Assembly: GCA_965261065.1 (NCBI GenBank)
Contig: OZ253444.1
Location: 5,456,001-5,520,000, forward strand
Source of the DNA: JAKZVK01 sp965261065
GTDB lineage: Bacteria; Acidobacteriota; Terriglobia; Bryobacterales; UBA6623
Direction: 5' to 3'
DNA length: 64,000 bases
A program made the translations under genes and the position numbers. Every line of letters begins with the position of its first letter. The first letter of the stretch is position 1. Of the stretch, positions 19,301-27,987 are shown piece after piece. Below the pieces are notes generated by a model that saw only the letters and a list, made by a program, of their open reading frames with translations, searched no databases and had not been told where the DNA came from.

Positions 19301-20329
19301 TTACGCCTCGGCCGCAACCCGCGGCACGAACGCGCGGCCACTGGTGTCCACGGCCCGCAGATACGCCACCAACTTGCGCGCCACGGCCAACGTCGCGCGA
19401 TTGCGAGACCCGCGCGTCAACTCCCGCTCATGGACGTCGTGCAGTTGCGTGTTCCAGCGCGGCGCGAGTTTCGCCGCCTCGATCAGCACCCGCTGCAAAT
19501 GCTTGTTGCGCTGCTTCGACAGCGGTCCCCGCTGCGTCTTGCCGGCCGACTCGCGCTGTGCCGAACACAACCCACAGTAACTCACCGCCTGGCCCAGCGA
19601 ACCGAAGCGCTCGGGCTCGACGGTCTCCAGCGCCCAGGTCAACGCCGTCACCTCCCCCACGCCGCGAATCGACTGCAGCAACTCGACGCGTTCCCGCAAC
19701 AGCGGATGGCGCCGCAATCCGCGCAGTAACTCCTGCTGCAAACGATCGAACATTTCCAGGCTGCCGCAGGTGATGGCGAGCAGCTCGATCACCGACTCGG
19801 GCGTGTCGCGCAGGCTGTCGAGATAGGAGTAGAAATAGTTGCGCCCGTGCAGCCGCCGGGCATCGTAGGGTTCGCCCACTTCCATCAGTAGCCCGCTGAT
19901 TTTGTTCTTCATGCGGACGGCTTCGCCCACCAGCAGATTGCGATAGCGCAGCACGCGCCGCAACTCGCGCAGGGCAGGCGGCGCCACGTAGCAGCGCGGC
20001 AGCAGGTTGCAGCGCAGCAGGTCACTGATCTTGGTGGCGTCGAGACGGTCGTTCTTCTTCTTGGCGCAGGCGATGGCCTTGAGCATGGCCGGGTGTGCGA
20101 CTTGCAGTTCCTGGGCGAAGGGCTGGAGGTGATCGTAAATCCAGCCGGTAAACAGGGTGGCTTCGAGCGCGCCCACCCAAGGGCGCTCGAGGGCTGACGC
20201 CCAAGCGGTCAGGGCGGCGCGAGTGGCCGCGACCTGACCGCGCTGGACGATCGTTCCGTCCCCGGTTTTGATGCAGAAGCTGATGCTTTTCTTATGGACA
20301 TCGAGTCCGATGTAGTAGAGTTCTGGCAT
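19301..20329 (-). CDS. IS110/IS1111-type transposase (copy X)
   Basis: A 342-residue RuvC-like DEDD recombinase: IGLDVHKKSISF (Asp), VGALEATLF (Glu), KKKNDRLDATKISDLL (two Asp). The C-terminal Tnp_20 domain contains IRGVGEVTALTWALE and the candidate catalytic Ser in SAQRESAGKTQRG. The ATG at 20329 follows AGGAGG. It differs from copy Y at four positions (V/L, R/S, C/R, T/P). The C-for-R and T-for-P changes are in this copy or in Y; which is ancestral is unknown. Confidence 0.92.
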   Translation of the reverse strand: MPELYYIGLDVHKKSISFCIKTGDGTIVQRGQVAATRAALTAWASALERPWVGALEATLFTGWIYDHLQPFAQELQVAHPAMLKAIACAKKKNDRLDATKISDLLRCNLLPRCYVAPPALRELRRVLRYRNLLVGEAVRMKNKISGLLMEVGEPYDARRLHGRNYFYSYLDSLRDTPESVIELLAITCGSLEMFDRLQQELLRGLRRHPLLRERVELLQSIRGVGEVTALTWALETVEPERFGSLGQAVSYCGLCSAQRESAGKTQRGPLSKQRNKHLQRVLIEAAKLAPRWNTQLHDVHERELTRGSRNRATLAVARKLVAYLRAVDTSGRAFVPRVAAEA

Positions 20330-20413
20330 GGAATCCTCCTGGGATTGGCTCTGAGCCGACCGCGTGGCCGCTCTCAGCATTTTGCCCCCGGGAGGATTCC
20401 TCTTTGCCACTAC

Positions 20414-21232
20414 CTATGCATTGAAACAGGGGTTGGTGGCGAGTGGGTTGTGGGCCGGGGAGGTCGGCGGGGACGCCGACCCTGCCCGCCAGGAGGCGCG
20501 CGCCACGCCCGTGCTCGGTTGCGCACTGGACGTAGCCTGGGCACTGGCGCTGAGCGGGGCGGCGGCTGACGGCGGGGGGCGGAAACCGATCGGGCCGCGG
20601 GTAGTTTCCGCTGCGGCCGCCGGTGGTTCGTAGCGCTGCAAGGGCGGTTGTGGATCGTCGGCGTAGTAGTCGAAGCCGGTCACCGTCGCGCGGTGGATCG
20701 CGCCGCTCTTGGGCTCGACGTTGCCGCCGAATTTGGCCTCGTCCAACCGCAGTTGCCGCAGCATGCTGACCGCGCGCTTCATGGTGCGGTGAATCATCGT
20801 CTCGCAGCGGCCCAGATTGGTGAGTTGCGGCGTGCGTTCGTCCATGCTCTTGCCCAGCATTTGGTTCTCGCCGTCGCGGCCGGGGAGGATGGTGTCGGGA
20901 TCCCATTTCTTGGTGCGCCGGGTGACGCCGACGTAGGCGTGGGTGGAGAAGCCGGCCTGGAGGCGGTCGAGGCGGCGGAGGCGCCATTCGGCGTCGGCGA
21001 TCTGGCGGACGAGGACGAATTCGAGGACGTTTTTGGGGAAGAGGTAGTGTTCGAACTCTTGGAAGAGGCGGTCGTAGTCGGCGGGGTCTTCGTCGGCCAT
21101 AACGGCGTCGCGGGCGAGGAGGCCGTGTTTGAGACCGTTTTGGGAGGAGCGGGCCTTGCCCTCGGCGGTGCGAGGGCCGGTGGATTTCTTCGCGTTTTCG
21201 CGATTCGCCTTGCGTTGTTTGTCTGTGGTCAT
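20414..21232 (-). pseudogene. STGPRT-type hypothetical protein with IS-derived C-terminus
   Basis: The N-terminus (MTTDKQRKANRENAKKSTGPRTAEGK) followed by SSQNGLKHGLLARDAV marks a widespread hypothetical family of Acidobacteriota and relatives. The middle is helical and charged (residues 50-180), and the C-terminal third is proline/alanine-rich. The tail VARASWRAGSAS derives from the 32-bp dispersed repeat at 20475-20506. The IS1111-type copy X cuts the gene after ..LATNPC; the present frame reads three codons into the element (..FNA) and stops. The original end lies at 17820-17867. Because only a low-complexity tail is lost, the product might still work. Confidence 0.72.
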
Positions 21233-21473
21233 TGGTTCTCTCCCTGAAAGTGAAAAGCCGCCCGGTTTGGTCCGCGCGGCCTGTAGCGCCGGCCATTGGC
21301 CCGGCGTTCTTCGCTTTCAGGATACGGTGGGGTGATGGGGCTGGAAGGGCGGCGGCGGATAAGGCTCTTGGAATCAGCGGGATGAAGATTTGAAAGTTGT
21401 GTGACTGATCAGGGCGAGGCGGAGGAAAGCGCGAGAGGTAGCCTGCCTCACCGGAGAAGAACTAGGAGTCAGC

Positions 21474-21527
21474 GGTTGAGGGTTAGGGTGACTGTCCCCT
21501 TCGGGCCGCGGTTGAGGGTTAGGGTGA
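21474..21527. repeat. Tandem 36-bp repeat interrupted by IS1111-type copy Y
   Basis: One full unit (GGTTGAGGGTTAGGGTGACT..CTTCGGGCCGC, 21474-21509) is followed by a second unit cut after GGTGACTGT by the element. The remainder of the unit (TGTCCCCTTCGGGCCC) reappears directly after the element at 23049-23065. The element therefore inserted inside a small tandem array at CTGT/CCCC. The 21233-21473 stretch otherwise shows only a GC palindrome near 21283-21304. Confidence 0.7.
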
Positions 21528-21627
21528 CTGTTTCAATGCATAGGTAGTGGCAAAGAGGAATCCTCCCGGGGGCAAAATGCTGAGAGCGGCCACGCGGTCG
21601 GCTCAGAGCCAATCCCAGGAGGATTCC

Positions 21628-22656
21628 ATGCCAGAACTCTACTACATCGGACTCGATGTCCATAAGAAAAGCATCAGCTTCTGCATCAAAACCGGGGACG
21701 GAACGATCGTCCAGCGCGGTCAGGTCGCGGCCACTCGCGCCGCCCTGACCGCTTGGGCGTCAGCCCTCGAGCGCCCTTGGGTGGGCGCGCTCGAAGCCAC
21801 CCTGTTTACCGGCTGGATTTACGATCACCTCCAGCCCTTCGCCCAGGAACTGCAAGTCGCACACCCGGCCATGCTCAAGGCCATCGCCTGCGCCAAGAAG
21901 AAGAACGACCGTCTCGACGCCACCAAGATCAGTGACCTGCTGCGCTGCAACCTGCTGCCGCGCTGCTACGTGGCGCCGCCTGCCCTGCGCGAGTTGCGGC
22001 GCGTGCTGCGCTATCGCAATCTGCTGCTGGGCGAAGCCGTCCGCATGAAGAACAAAATCAGCGGGCTACTGATGGAAGTGGGCGAACCCTACGATGCCCG
22101 GCGGCTGCACGGGCGCAACTATTTCTACTCCTATCTCGACAGCCTGAGCGACACGCCCGAGTCGGTGATCGAGCTGCTCGCCATCACCCGCGGCAGCCTG
22201 GAAATGTTCGATCGTTTGCAGCAGGAGTTACTGCGCGGATTGCGGCGCCATCCGCTGTTGCGGGAACGCGTCGAGTTGCTGCAGTCGATTCGCGGCGTGG
22301 GGGAGGTGACGGCGTTGACCTGGGCGCTGGAGACCGTCGAGCCCGAGCGCTTCGGTTCGCTGGGCCAGGCGGTGAGTTACTGTGGGTTGTGTTCGGCACA
22401 GCGCGAGTCGGCCGGCAAGACGCAGCGGGGACCGCTGTCGAAGCAGCGCAACAAGCATTTGCAGCGGGTGCTGATCGAGGCGGCGAAACTCGCGCCGCGC
22501 TGGAACCCGCAACTGCACGACGTCCATGAGCGGGAGTTGACGCGCGGGTCTCGCAATCGCGCGACGTTGGCCGTGGCGCGCAAGTTGGTGGCGTATCTGC
22601 GGGCCGTGGACACCAGTGGCCGCGCGTTCGTGCCGCGGGTTGCGGCCGAGGCGTAA
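21628..22656 (+). CDS. IS110/IS1111-type transposase (copy Y)
   Basis: This intact 342-residue DEDD transposase has the same motifs as copy X. It starts at ATG 21628 after AGGAGG. Copy Y has Arg in ITRGS and Pro in RWNPQLHD. Because its non-coding tail is also undisrupted, this is the more likely active copy of the pair. Confidence 0.92.
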   Translation: MPELYYIGLDVHKKSISFCIKTGDGTIVQRGQVAATRAALTAWASALERPWVGALEATLFTGWIYDHLQPFAQELQVAHPAMLKAIACAKKKNDRLDATKISDLLRCNLLPRCYVAPPALRELRRVLRYRNLLLGEAVRMKNKISGLLMEVGEPYDARRLHGRNYFYSYLDSLSDTPESVIELLAITRGSLEMFDRLQQELLRGLRRHPLLRERVELLQSIRGVGEVTALTWALETVEPERFGSLGQAVSYCGLCSAQRESAGKTQRGPLSKQRNKHLQRVLIEAAKLAPRWNPQLHDVHERELTRGSRNRATLAVARKLVAYLRAVDTSGRAFVPRVAAEA

Positions 22657-23040
22657 CGAGGAGAATTTGCTTTTTTTCTGTTAAAAGGAGAAACGAAGAG
22701 TTTCATCGACGCTGTGCGGTGTCACGAGCGGCCCGCCGGTACTCGCCTGTTGGGGACTACGCGAAGGAGTTTGCTGGGAGTTTCCTGGGAAATTTCTGAT
22801 GCGTCCGTATCTCTGTTTCGAGGCCGGCGGGCCTGAAAACCCAAACTGAATCTTCCGCGACGGTCCCCCGGCCGGTACGGTGGGGCGACCCGATGCGCGC
22901 ACATGGATGTCTGGTCACGTGACTCGTTGACCTTGCGACTTGATTCGCAAAAACGCTCGGGCTGCGAAGCGTCACTGCTGAAGACAACGCCCCCGCTGAC
23001 GGGAGGATTCGGATGACTGCGTCCATCCTTGACAGATACC
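22657..23040 (+). ncRNA. Candidate guide (bridge/seek) RNA region of the IS1111-type element
   Basis: The 384 bases between the transposase stop and the right end contain no convincing gene, yet they are almost identical to the corresponding tail of copy X (17868-18244). IS110-family elements encode a structured non-coding RNA that pairs with donor and target; in the IS1111 group it lies downstream of the transposase. Position and conservation fit. Exact RNA ends and loops cannot be fixed by eye. Confidence 0.5.
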
Positions 23041-23083
23041 TATCATGGATGTCCCCTTCGGGCCCTTCGGGCCCGGGGGTGGT

Positions 23084-23428
23084 ATGACACCTTGGTGTGA
23101 GCCTGCGATAATTACCACAGTGAATCTGAAGTTCAGCTGTGAACACGACCAACTTCTTGCGGCTGCAGAGAAGCACCTAGATATACACAACTTCGTCATT
23201 GAGTATCTGTTCGACGCCCGAGACGTCGTTAACCAGATCGTCGAGCCCTGCTTCAAGCGTCACGCCGTCGTCAATATGCTTAATGTCGAGGTTCACAGCG
23301 ATCCCCTCGGGCGCTCCAGCTACACCATCAGCCTCTTCGACAACCACAGCTTCAGGGACAGCGAGAAGTTCCGTGAAGTTTTCAGGGAACTTCAAGGTCT
23401 CTTTGTGGTGGAGTCGCCGCATGACTGA
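23084..23428 (+). CDS. Unrecognised small protein next to the TIR/FGE-like gene
   Basis: The 114-residue frame (MTPWCEPAIITTVNLKFSCEHDQ..) has protein-like, mostly acidic composition: EKHLDIHNFVIEYLFDARDVVNQIVEPCFKR, then SDPLGRSSYTISLFDNHSF. The start is uncertain: ATG 23084, GTG 23120, or an ATG at 23045 belonging to the IS1111-type end. Its stop overlaps the next frame's ATG by eight bases (ATGACTGA, 23421-23428), a coupling typical of real gene pairs. It converges on the TIR/FGE-like gene. No family recognised. Confidence 0.45.
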   Translation: MTPWCEPAIITTVNLKFSCEHDQLLAAAEKHLDIHNFVIEYLFDARDVVNQIVEPCFKRHAVVNMLNVEVHSDPLGRSSYTISLFDNHSFRDSEKFREVFRELQGLFVVESPHD

Positions 23429-23673
23429 TAGCGCAAAGTGTCCAGAAGGTCGGTTCGATGGGAGGCGGTTGCTTGCGAGGGTCACCCACTTCGACCATCT
23501 TGCAGAAGTATTGGGCGGCAAATCCCATTTTGGGACTGCTTGGCATCGGACAAGCGGCTATTCAGGCGATCGCGCTGGCCATTCTCTTCCAGAAACCATC
23601 TTCTGACTGGTTCAGGGAGATGAGGGGCTCAGACAAGCTGTCTAACGGTCAAAAACTTGCGAACCTGTCATGA
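23421..23673 (+). pseudogene. Second small gene of the pair, apparently frameshifted membrane protein
   Basis: From ATG 23421 the frame reads MTDSAKCPEGRFDGRRLLARVTHFDHL. Protein-like sequence then continues in another frame from about 23500: QKYWAANPILGLLGIGQAAI, QAIALAILFQKPSSDWFREMRG, ending at 23673. The second half has one probable membrane span. A single indel near 23496-23502 would join them into about 84 residues. This may be a real frameshift, a sequencing error or chance; no family recognised. Confidence 0.35.
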
Positions 23674-23808
23674 GCCACCAGCGCTGGCTTGGTGTCGCAC
23701 TTTTTAGGCGAAAGACGACACCTTGGAGCGAGCCGCCGCCGGTGCCGGACGTCAAGAAAATTTTCTCCGAGGGGCTTTGCCCCTGGGTAAAGCCAAAAGC
23801 AAAAAGGG
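23674..23808. other. Convergent intergenic gap
   Basis: Between the small-gene pair and the 3' end of the TIR/FGE-like gene. It contains GAGGGGCTTTGCCCCTGGG, a potential stem, but no T-run. No template repeat or reverse transcriptase of a diversity-generating retroelement was found here. Confidence 0.4.
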
Positions 23809-24341
23809 TCAAGGGAGAACTTCCCGGACACAACGGAAACCTATGCCGTTGTCCCTGCCGACAGGCTCGCTCCTGCTGCGATAAGAGCAGCGGAGGATCC
23901 TCGGAACGAAGTTGCCCCAAGAGCCGCCGCGCACGACTCGTCTGGCGCCTTCTGAGGGCCCTTGCGGGTCTTTGGCAGCCGAGGACGCGTAGTAGTCCTC
24001 TTGGTACCAATCGGAACACCACTCCCAGACGTTGCCCGCCATGTTGTAGAGTCCAAATCCGTTCGCCGCGTAGCTGCCCGCGGGCGCAGTTCCGTCTTTT
24101 GAGTTGTACTTCGCGTTCTGTGAGCTGACCTCGTTGCCCCAGGGGTATCTCAACCCCTCCTCGCCGCCCCGCGCGGCGTACTCCCACTCCGCCTCAGTCG
24201 GCAGCCGCCCACCAGCCCACTCGCAGTAGGCCTTGGCGTCGTGCCAGTTGACGTTGACGATCGGATGATCTTCCTTGTCCCAGTTGGGATTGAAGTCAGG
24301 AGCCTTAGGCATCGCGTGGCTCGTGGCCTCAACGAAGCGCT
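23809..24341 (-). pseudogene. TIR/FGE-like fusion gene, fragment 3 (FGE-like C-terminus)
   Basis: C-terminal part of a formylglycine-generating-enzyme-like (SUMF1/EgtB fold) domain. Seen: HPIVNVNWHDAKAYCEWAGG, RLPTEAEWEYAARGG, YNMAGNVWEWCSDWY, and RRVVRGGSWGNFVPRIL ending in GIGFRCVREVLP. Aligned with true FGEs, both catalytic cysteines of the SYxCHxSYC segment are absent (GGSWGNFVPRIL), so it is not a sulfatase-activating enzyme. The RGGSW..GFR tail resembles the variable region of diversity-generating retroelement targets. Joining across IS1380 copy B gives VTAYKRFVEATSHAMPKAPD in frame. See the fragments at 26013 and 27988. Confidence 0.85.
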
Positions 24342-24346
24342 TGTAA

Positions 24347-26012
24347 CCCGCATTTTCAATTTGATGTATGAGCTTCAGACCATCCAGCGACCTTCAGCGT
24401 CTTTATTGATAGGGGCTAGAGCCCGATAAGGACGCCATGGAGGTCAACACCCGATGGGTGAAAAAGAAAACAAGCCGTTTCAGCTCACGTTCAATGGATT
24501 TCTCAAAGTCGATTTCCAAGGATCGCGAGTCACCTCGGATGGCGGTCTGATTCTCGTTCGCGAACTGGATGAACGACTCGGACTCGGGAAGCTGATCGAC
24601 GAGCATCTCAGCGACTCGCGACAAGGCTTGAACAAGAAGTTCGCGCTGGCCGATCTGCTGCGGCAGTCGGTCTACAGCCGACTCGCTGGCTACGAGGACC
24701 TCAATGACGCCGTTCGAGTATCCGCCGATCCGACCTTTCGCTTGATCGGCTCGAAGAGGAACTGGGATCGCGGAGCAGCCTTGACCTCGACGCTGCATGG
24801 CTTCGAGACGGAGATGCTGGCGAGCGAAGAGAACTTGCTGGGGCTGATGGCAGTGAACCGGGAGCTGGTCGCGCAAGCCGAAGCTCCCGACGGTTCAGAC
24901 CGCGTGGTGCTCGACATGGACTCCACGGAGAGCCCCGTCCACGGCCAACAGGAAGGCAGTGCCTACAACGGCCATTTTGAGTCCCTCTGCTATCACCCGC
25001 TGTTGCTGTTCAACCAGCACGGCGACTGCCTAGGCGCGAAGCTGCGTCCCGGCAACGTGCACAGCGCCGAGGACTGGGACGAGCTGCTACTGCCGGAGAT
25101 CGAACGACAACAGGCGGAGGACAAACAGGTGACGTTCCGCGCCGACGCCGCCTTCGCCAAGCCCGAGATCTACGAGGCGATGGAGGAGCGCGGCGTGGAC
25201 TACGTGATTCGCATCCCGGCGAACAAGAGCCTGGAGCTGGAGATCGAGGACATCCTGTTTCGGCCACCGGGCAGGCCGAACGCCAAGCCCCTAGTGCGCT
25301 ACAAGAGTTTTCGCTATCAGGCCGAGAGCTGGTCGAAGGCAAGGCGAGTTGTCGCCAAGGTCGAGCATCACCAGGGCGAACTATTCCCGCGCGTCGGATT
25401 TGTCGTGACGAGCATGAGCTTGCCGAGCCGCTCGGTCGTGCGGTTCTACAACAAGCGCGGCACGGCGGAGCAGTGGATCAAAGAAGGCAAACAGGCCACG
25501 CACTGGACCCGCTTGTCGTGTCACCGCTTCCGAGCCAACGAGGTACGGCTGCAACTCAGCGTGCTGGCCTACAACCTGGGCAACCTGTGGCGGCGGCTAG
25601 GGCTGCCGCAGCGAATCAAAAGCTGGTCGCTAACGAGTTTGCAACACAGGTTGATGAAGACCGGCGGTCGGCTGGTCAAGCATGCTCGCTACTACTGGTT
25701 GCTGCTGGCGGAGGGGCATCTGAACCGGCGGCTGTTCGGTGACATGCTGCATAGGATCTGGGCGCTGCCTGTGCCGGGTGGGTAGCGTTGCCCGGGCGAG
25801 GATCAACAGTTTTTGGCTCCAAAAAGGTTTCGCAGGGAGCAGTGTCGGCCGGAGCGCCGTTCAGTCCGCTCAATCAACGTCTGTGAGCGGACGGACGAGC
25901 CCTGGCGCCTACCGGCGGAGGTGATGTGCAGGGTTCAGCGCGAAAAGACGTGGTATTCGGCGCAGCGGGGGTGTATCCTGTGACCGTGCCAGGGCCAAAA
26001 TGGAAATCCTGG
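24347..26012 (+). mobile_element. IS1380-type insertion sequence, copy B
   Basis: This 1666-bp copy has a perfect 5-bp duplication TGTAA at 24342-24346 and 26013-26017. It is inserted in the FGE-like domain of the TIR/FGE-like gene, opposite to that gene's direction. Copy C lies 309 bp further on in the same orientation, so the two are direct repeats able to recombine and delete the piece between them. Confidence 0.94.
24454..25785 (+). CDS. IS1380-family transposase (copy B)
   Basis: This intact 443-residue DDE/YREK transposase carries Asp in ERQQAEDKQVTF where the other copies have Gly. It starts with ATG (MGEKENKPFQ..) about 107 bp inside the element. Confidence 0.93.
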   Translation: MGEKENKPFQLTFNGFLKVDFQGSRVTSDGGLILVRELDERLGLGKLIDEHLSDSRQGLNKKFALADLLRQSVYSRLAGYEDLNDAVRVSADPTFRLIGSKRNWDRGAALTSTLHGFETEMLASEENLLGLMAVNRELVAQAEAPDGSDRVVLDMDSTESPVHGQQEGSAYNGHFESLCYHPLLLFNQHGDCLGAKLRPGNVHSAEDWDELLLPEIERQQAEDKQVTFRADAAFAKPEIYEAMEERGVDYVIRIPANKSLELEIEDILFRPPGRPNAKPLVRYKSFRYQAESWSKARRVVAKVEHHQGELFPRVGFVVTSMSLPSRSVVRFYNKRGTAEQWIKEGKQATHWTRLSCHRFRANEVRLQLSVLAYNLGNLWRRLGLPQRIKSWSLTSLQHRLMKTGGRLVKHARYYWLLLAEGHLNRRLFGDMLHRIWALPVPGG

Positions 26013-26316
26013 TGTAAGCCGTGACCGTCACCGCTGTGCTACTCATCCAAAAACCCTTCGCTATCTCCACTCGATGGCGAGGCTTCTCGTCGTCGTAGGC
26101 GTCTGGGTCGCCCGGCGTGGCACCCATTTGGAATGTCCCCGCAGGGATCCAGACGTAGTCGAGCTGGTCTTGTGGTTTCTCTCTGAGGGCCCCGGCAGCT
26201 AATTCGAGGGGTTGTGTGAGGGCAGGTGTCGGGCGGACTGCTGCTTTCTTCGATCCCCGCGGGGTCGGAGGGCTCTCCTGCGGGCGTCGAGGAATCGAAA
26301 CCTCGGGCAGCGGGAG
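26013..26316 (-). pseudogene. TIR/FGE-like fusion gene, fragment 2 (linker and start of FGE-like domain)
   Basis: The middle piece lies between IS1380 copies B and C. It encodes a proline-rich linker (LPLPEVSIPRRPQESPPTPR and onward), then LDYVWIPAGTFQMGATPGDPDAYD, ending KGFWMSSTAVTVTAY. The segment WIPAGTFQMG is the usual first strand of FGE-sulfatase domains. In-frame joins on both sides, counting each 5-bp duplication once, show that the three fragments were one gene of 1275 bp (424 residues plus stop). Confidence 0.85.
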
Positions 26317-26321
26317 TTGCA

Positions 26322-27987
26322 CCCGCATTTTCAATTTGATGTATAAGCTTCAGACCATCCAGCGACTTTCAGCGTCTTTATTGGTAGGGGCTAGAGCCCG
26401 ATAAGGACGCCATGGAGGTCAACACCCGATGGGTGAAAAAGAAAACAAGCCGTTTCAGCTCACGTTCAATGGATTTCTCAAAGTCGATTTCCAAGGATCG
26501 CGAGTCACCTCGGATGGCGGTCTGATTCTCGTTCGCGAACTGGATGAACGACTCGGACTCGGCCAGCTGATCGACGAGCATCTCAGCGACTCGCGACAAG
26601 GCTTGAACAAGAAGTTCGCGCTGGCCGATCTGCTGCGGCAGTCGGTCTACAGCCGACTCGCTGGCTACGAGGACCTCAATGACGCCGTTCGAGTATCCGC
26701 CGATCCGACCTTTCGCTTGATCGGCTCGAAGAGGAACTGGGATCGCGGAGCAGCCTTGACCTCGACGCTGCATGGCTTCGAGACGGAGATGCTGGCGAGC
26801 GAAGAGAACTTGCTGGGGCTGATGGCAGTGAACCGGGAGCTGGTCGCGCAAGCCGAAGCTCCCGACGGTTCAGACCGCGTGGTGCTCGACATGGACTCCA
26901 CGGAGAGCCCCGTCCACGGCCAACAGGAAGGCAGTGCCTACAACGGCCATTTTGAGTCCCTCTGCTATCACCCGCTGTTGCTGTTCAACCAGCACGGCGA
27001 CTGCCTAGGCGCGAAGCTGCGTCCCGGCAACGTGCACAGCGCCGAGGACTGGGACGAGCTGCTACTGCCGGAGATCGAACGACAACAGGCGGAGGGCAAA
27101 CAGGTGACGTTCCGCGCCGACGCCGCCTTCGCCAAGCCCGAGATCTACGAGGCGATGGAGGAGCGCGGCGTGGACTACGTGATTCGCATCCCGGCGAACA
27201 AGAGCCTGGAGCTGGAGATCGAGGACATCCTGTTTCGGCCACCGGGCAGGCCGAACGCCAAGCCCCTAGTGCGCTACAAGAGTTTTCGCTATCAGGCCGA
27301 GAGCTGGTCGAAGGCAAGGCGAGTTGTCGCCAAGGTCGAGCATCACCAGGGCGAACTATTCCCGCGCGTCGGATTTGTCGTGACGAGCATGAGCTTGCCG
27401 AGCCGCTCGGTCGTGCGGTTCTACAACAAGCGCGGCACGGCGGAGCAGTGGATCAAAGAAGGCAAACAGGCCACGCACTGGACCCGCTTGTCGTGTCACC
27501 GCTTCCGAGCCAACGAGGTACGGCTGCAACTCAGCGTGCTGGCCTACAACCTGGGCAACCTGTGGCGGCGGCTAGGGCTGCCGCAGCGAATCAAAAGCTG
27601 GTCGCTAACGAGTTTGCAACACAGGTTGATGAAGACCGGCGGTCGGCTGGTCAAGCATGCTCGCTACTACTGGTTGCTGCTGGCGGAGGGGCATCTGAAC
27701 CGGCGGCTGTTCGGTGACATGCTGCATAGGATCTGGGCGCTGCCTGTGCCGGGTGGGTAGCGTTGCCCGGGCGAGGATCAACAGTTTTTGGCTCCAAAAA
27801 GGTTTCGCAGGGAGCAGTGTCGGCCGGAGCGCCGTTCAGTCCGCTCAATCAACGTCTGTGAGCGGACGGACGAGCCCTGGCGCCTACCGGCGGAGGTGAT
27901 GTGCAGGGTTCAGCGCGAAAAGACGTGGTATTCGGCGCAGCGGGGGTGTATCCTGTGACCGTGCCAGGGCCAAAATGGAAATCCTGG
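26322..27987 (+). mobile_element. IS1380-type insertion sequence, copy C
   Basis: This 1666-bp copy has a perfect 5-bp duplication TTGCA at 26317-26321 and 27988-27992. It is inserted in the TIR/FGE-like gene just after the TIR domain, between Gln-Leu-Gln codons of the linker. Confidence 0.94.
26429..27760 (+). CDS. IS1380-family transposase (copy C)
   Basis: This intact 443-residue transposase carries Gln in LGLGQLIDEH where the other copies have Lys; the catalytic residues are unchanged. Confidence 0.93.
   Translation: MGEKENKPFQLTFNGFLKVDFQGSRVTSDGGLILVRELDERLGLGQLIDEHLSDSRQGLNKKFALADLLRQSVYSRLAGYEDLNDAVRVSADPTFRLIGSKRNWDRGAALTSTLHGFETEMLASEENLLGLMAVNRELVAQAEAPDGSDRVVLDMDSTESPVHGQQEGSAYNGHFESLCYHPLLLFNQHGDCLGAKLRPGNVHSAEDWDELLLPEIERQQAEGKQVTFRADAAFAKPEIYEAMEERGVDYVIRIPANKSLELEIEDILFRPPGRPNAKPLVRYKSFRYQAESWSKARRVVAKVEHHQGELFPRVGFVVTSMSLPSRSVVRFYNKRGTAEQWIKEGKQATHWTRLSCHRFRANEVRLQLSVLAYNLGNLWRRLGLPQRIKSWSLTSLQHRLMKTGGRLVKHARYYWLLLAEGHLNRRLFGDMLHRIWALPVPGG

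Larger units (their letters stand above)
17868..20429 (-). mobile_element. IS110/IS1111-type element, copy X (split by IS1595)
   Basis: Boundaries come from comparison with the inverted copy at 21528-23049. Identity begins at CTGTTTCAATGCATAGG (right end here) and ends at TCCATGATAGGTATC (left end here). Without the nested 1031-bp IS1595 copy and its 8-bp duplication it is 1523 bp, against 1522 bp for copy Y. Ends share only a short subterminal inverted ATAGGTA, and there is no clear target duplication, as in the IS1111 group. It sits in the 3' part of the hypothetical gene at 20414-21232. Boundaries are accurate to a few bases. Confidence 0.82.
21528..23049 (+). mobile_element. IS110/IS1111-type element, copy Y
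   Basis: This 1522-bp copy is in inverted orientation to copy X. Left end CTGTTTCAATGCATAGG, right end ACCTATCATGGA; subterminal ATAGGTA motifs are inverted. The transposase is close to the left end and about 390 bp of non-coding sequence lies between the transposase and the right end. That is the arrangement of the IS1111 group, in which the target-guiding RNA is encoded downstream of the transposase. It is inserted in a tandem 36-bp repeat. Confidence 0.82.

Noticed and set aside
20292..21296. 334-codon minus-strand frame
   Set aside because: Arginine/proline-rich shadow of the STGPRT-type gene.
17868..23049. Large inverted repeat that could be taken for a palindromic replicon or hairpin end
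   Set aside because: It is fully explained by two IS1111-type copies in opposite orientation, one with a nested IS1595.
22757..23176. Minus-strand reading frame of 139 codons in the IS1111-type tail
   Set aside because: Serine/arginine-rich, and it runs past the element end into unrelated flanking DNA in copy Y; a non-coding tail is the better explanation.
23674..23808. Diversity-generating retroelement next to the FGE-like C-terminus
   Set aside because: No reverse transcriptase, accessory gene or A-substituted template repeat was found in the window; only a remote template remains possible.
24347..27987. Composite transposon made of IS1380 copies B and C
   Set aside because: Each copy has its own different 5-bp duplication and the segment between is simply the middle of the interrupted gene, so the copies inserted independently.
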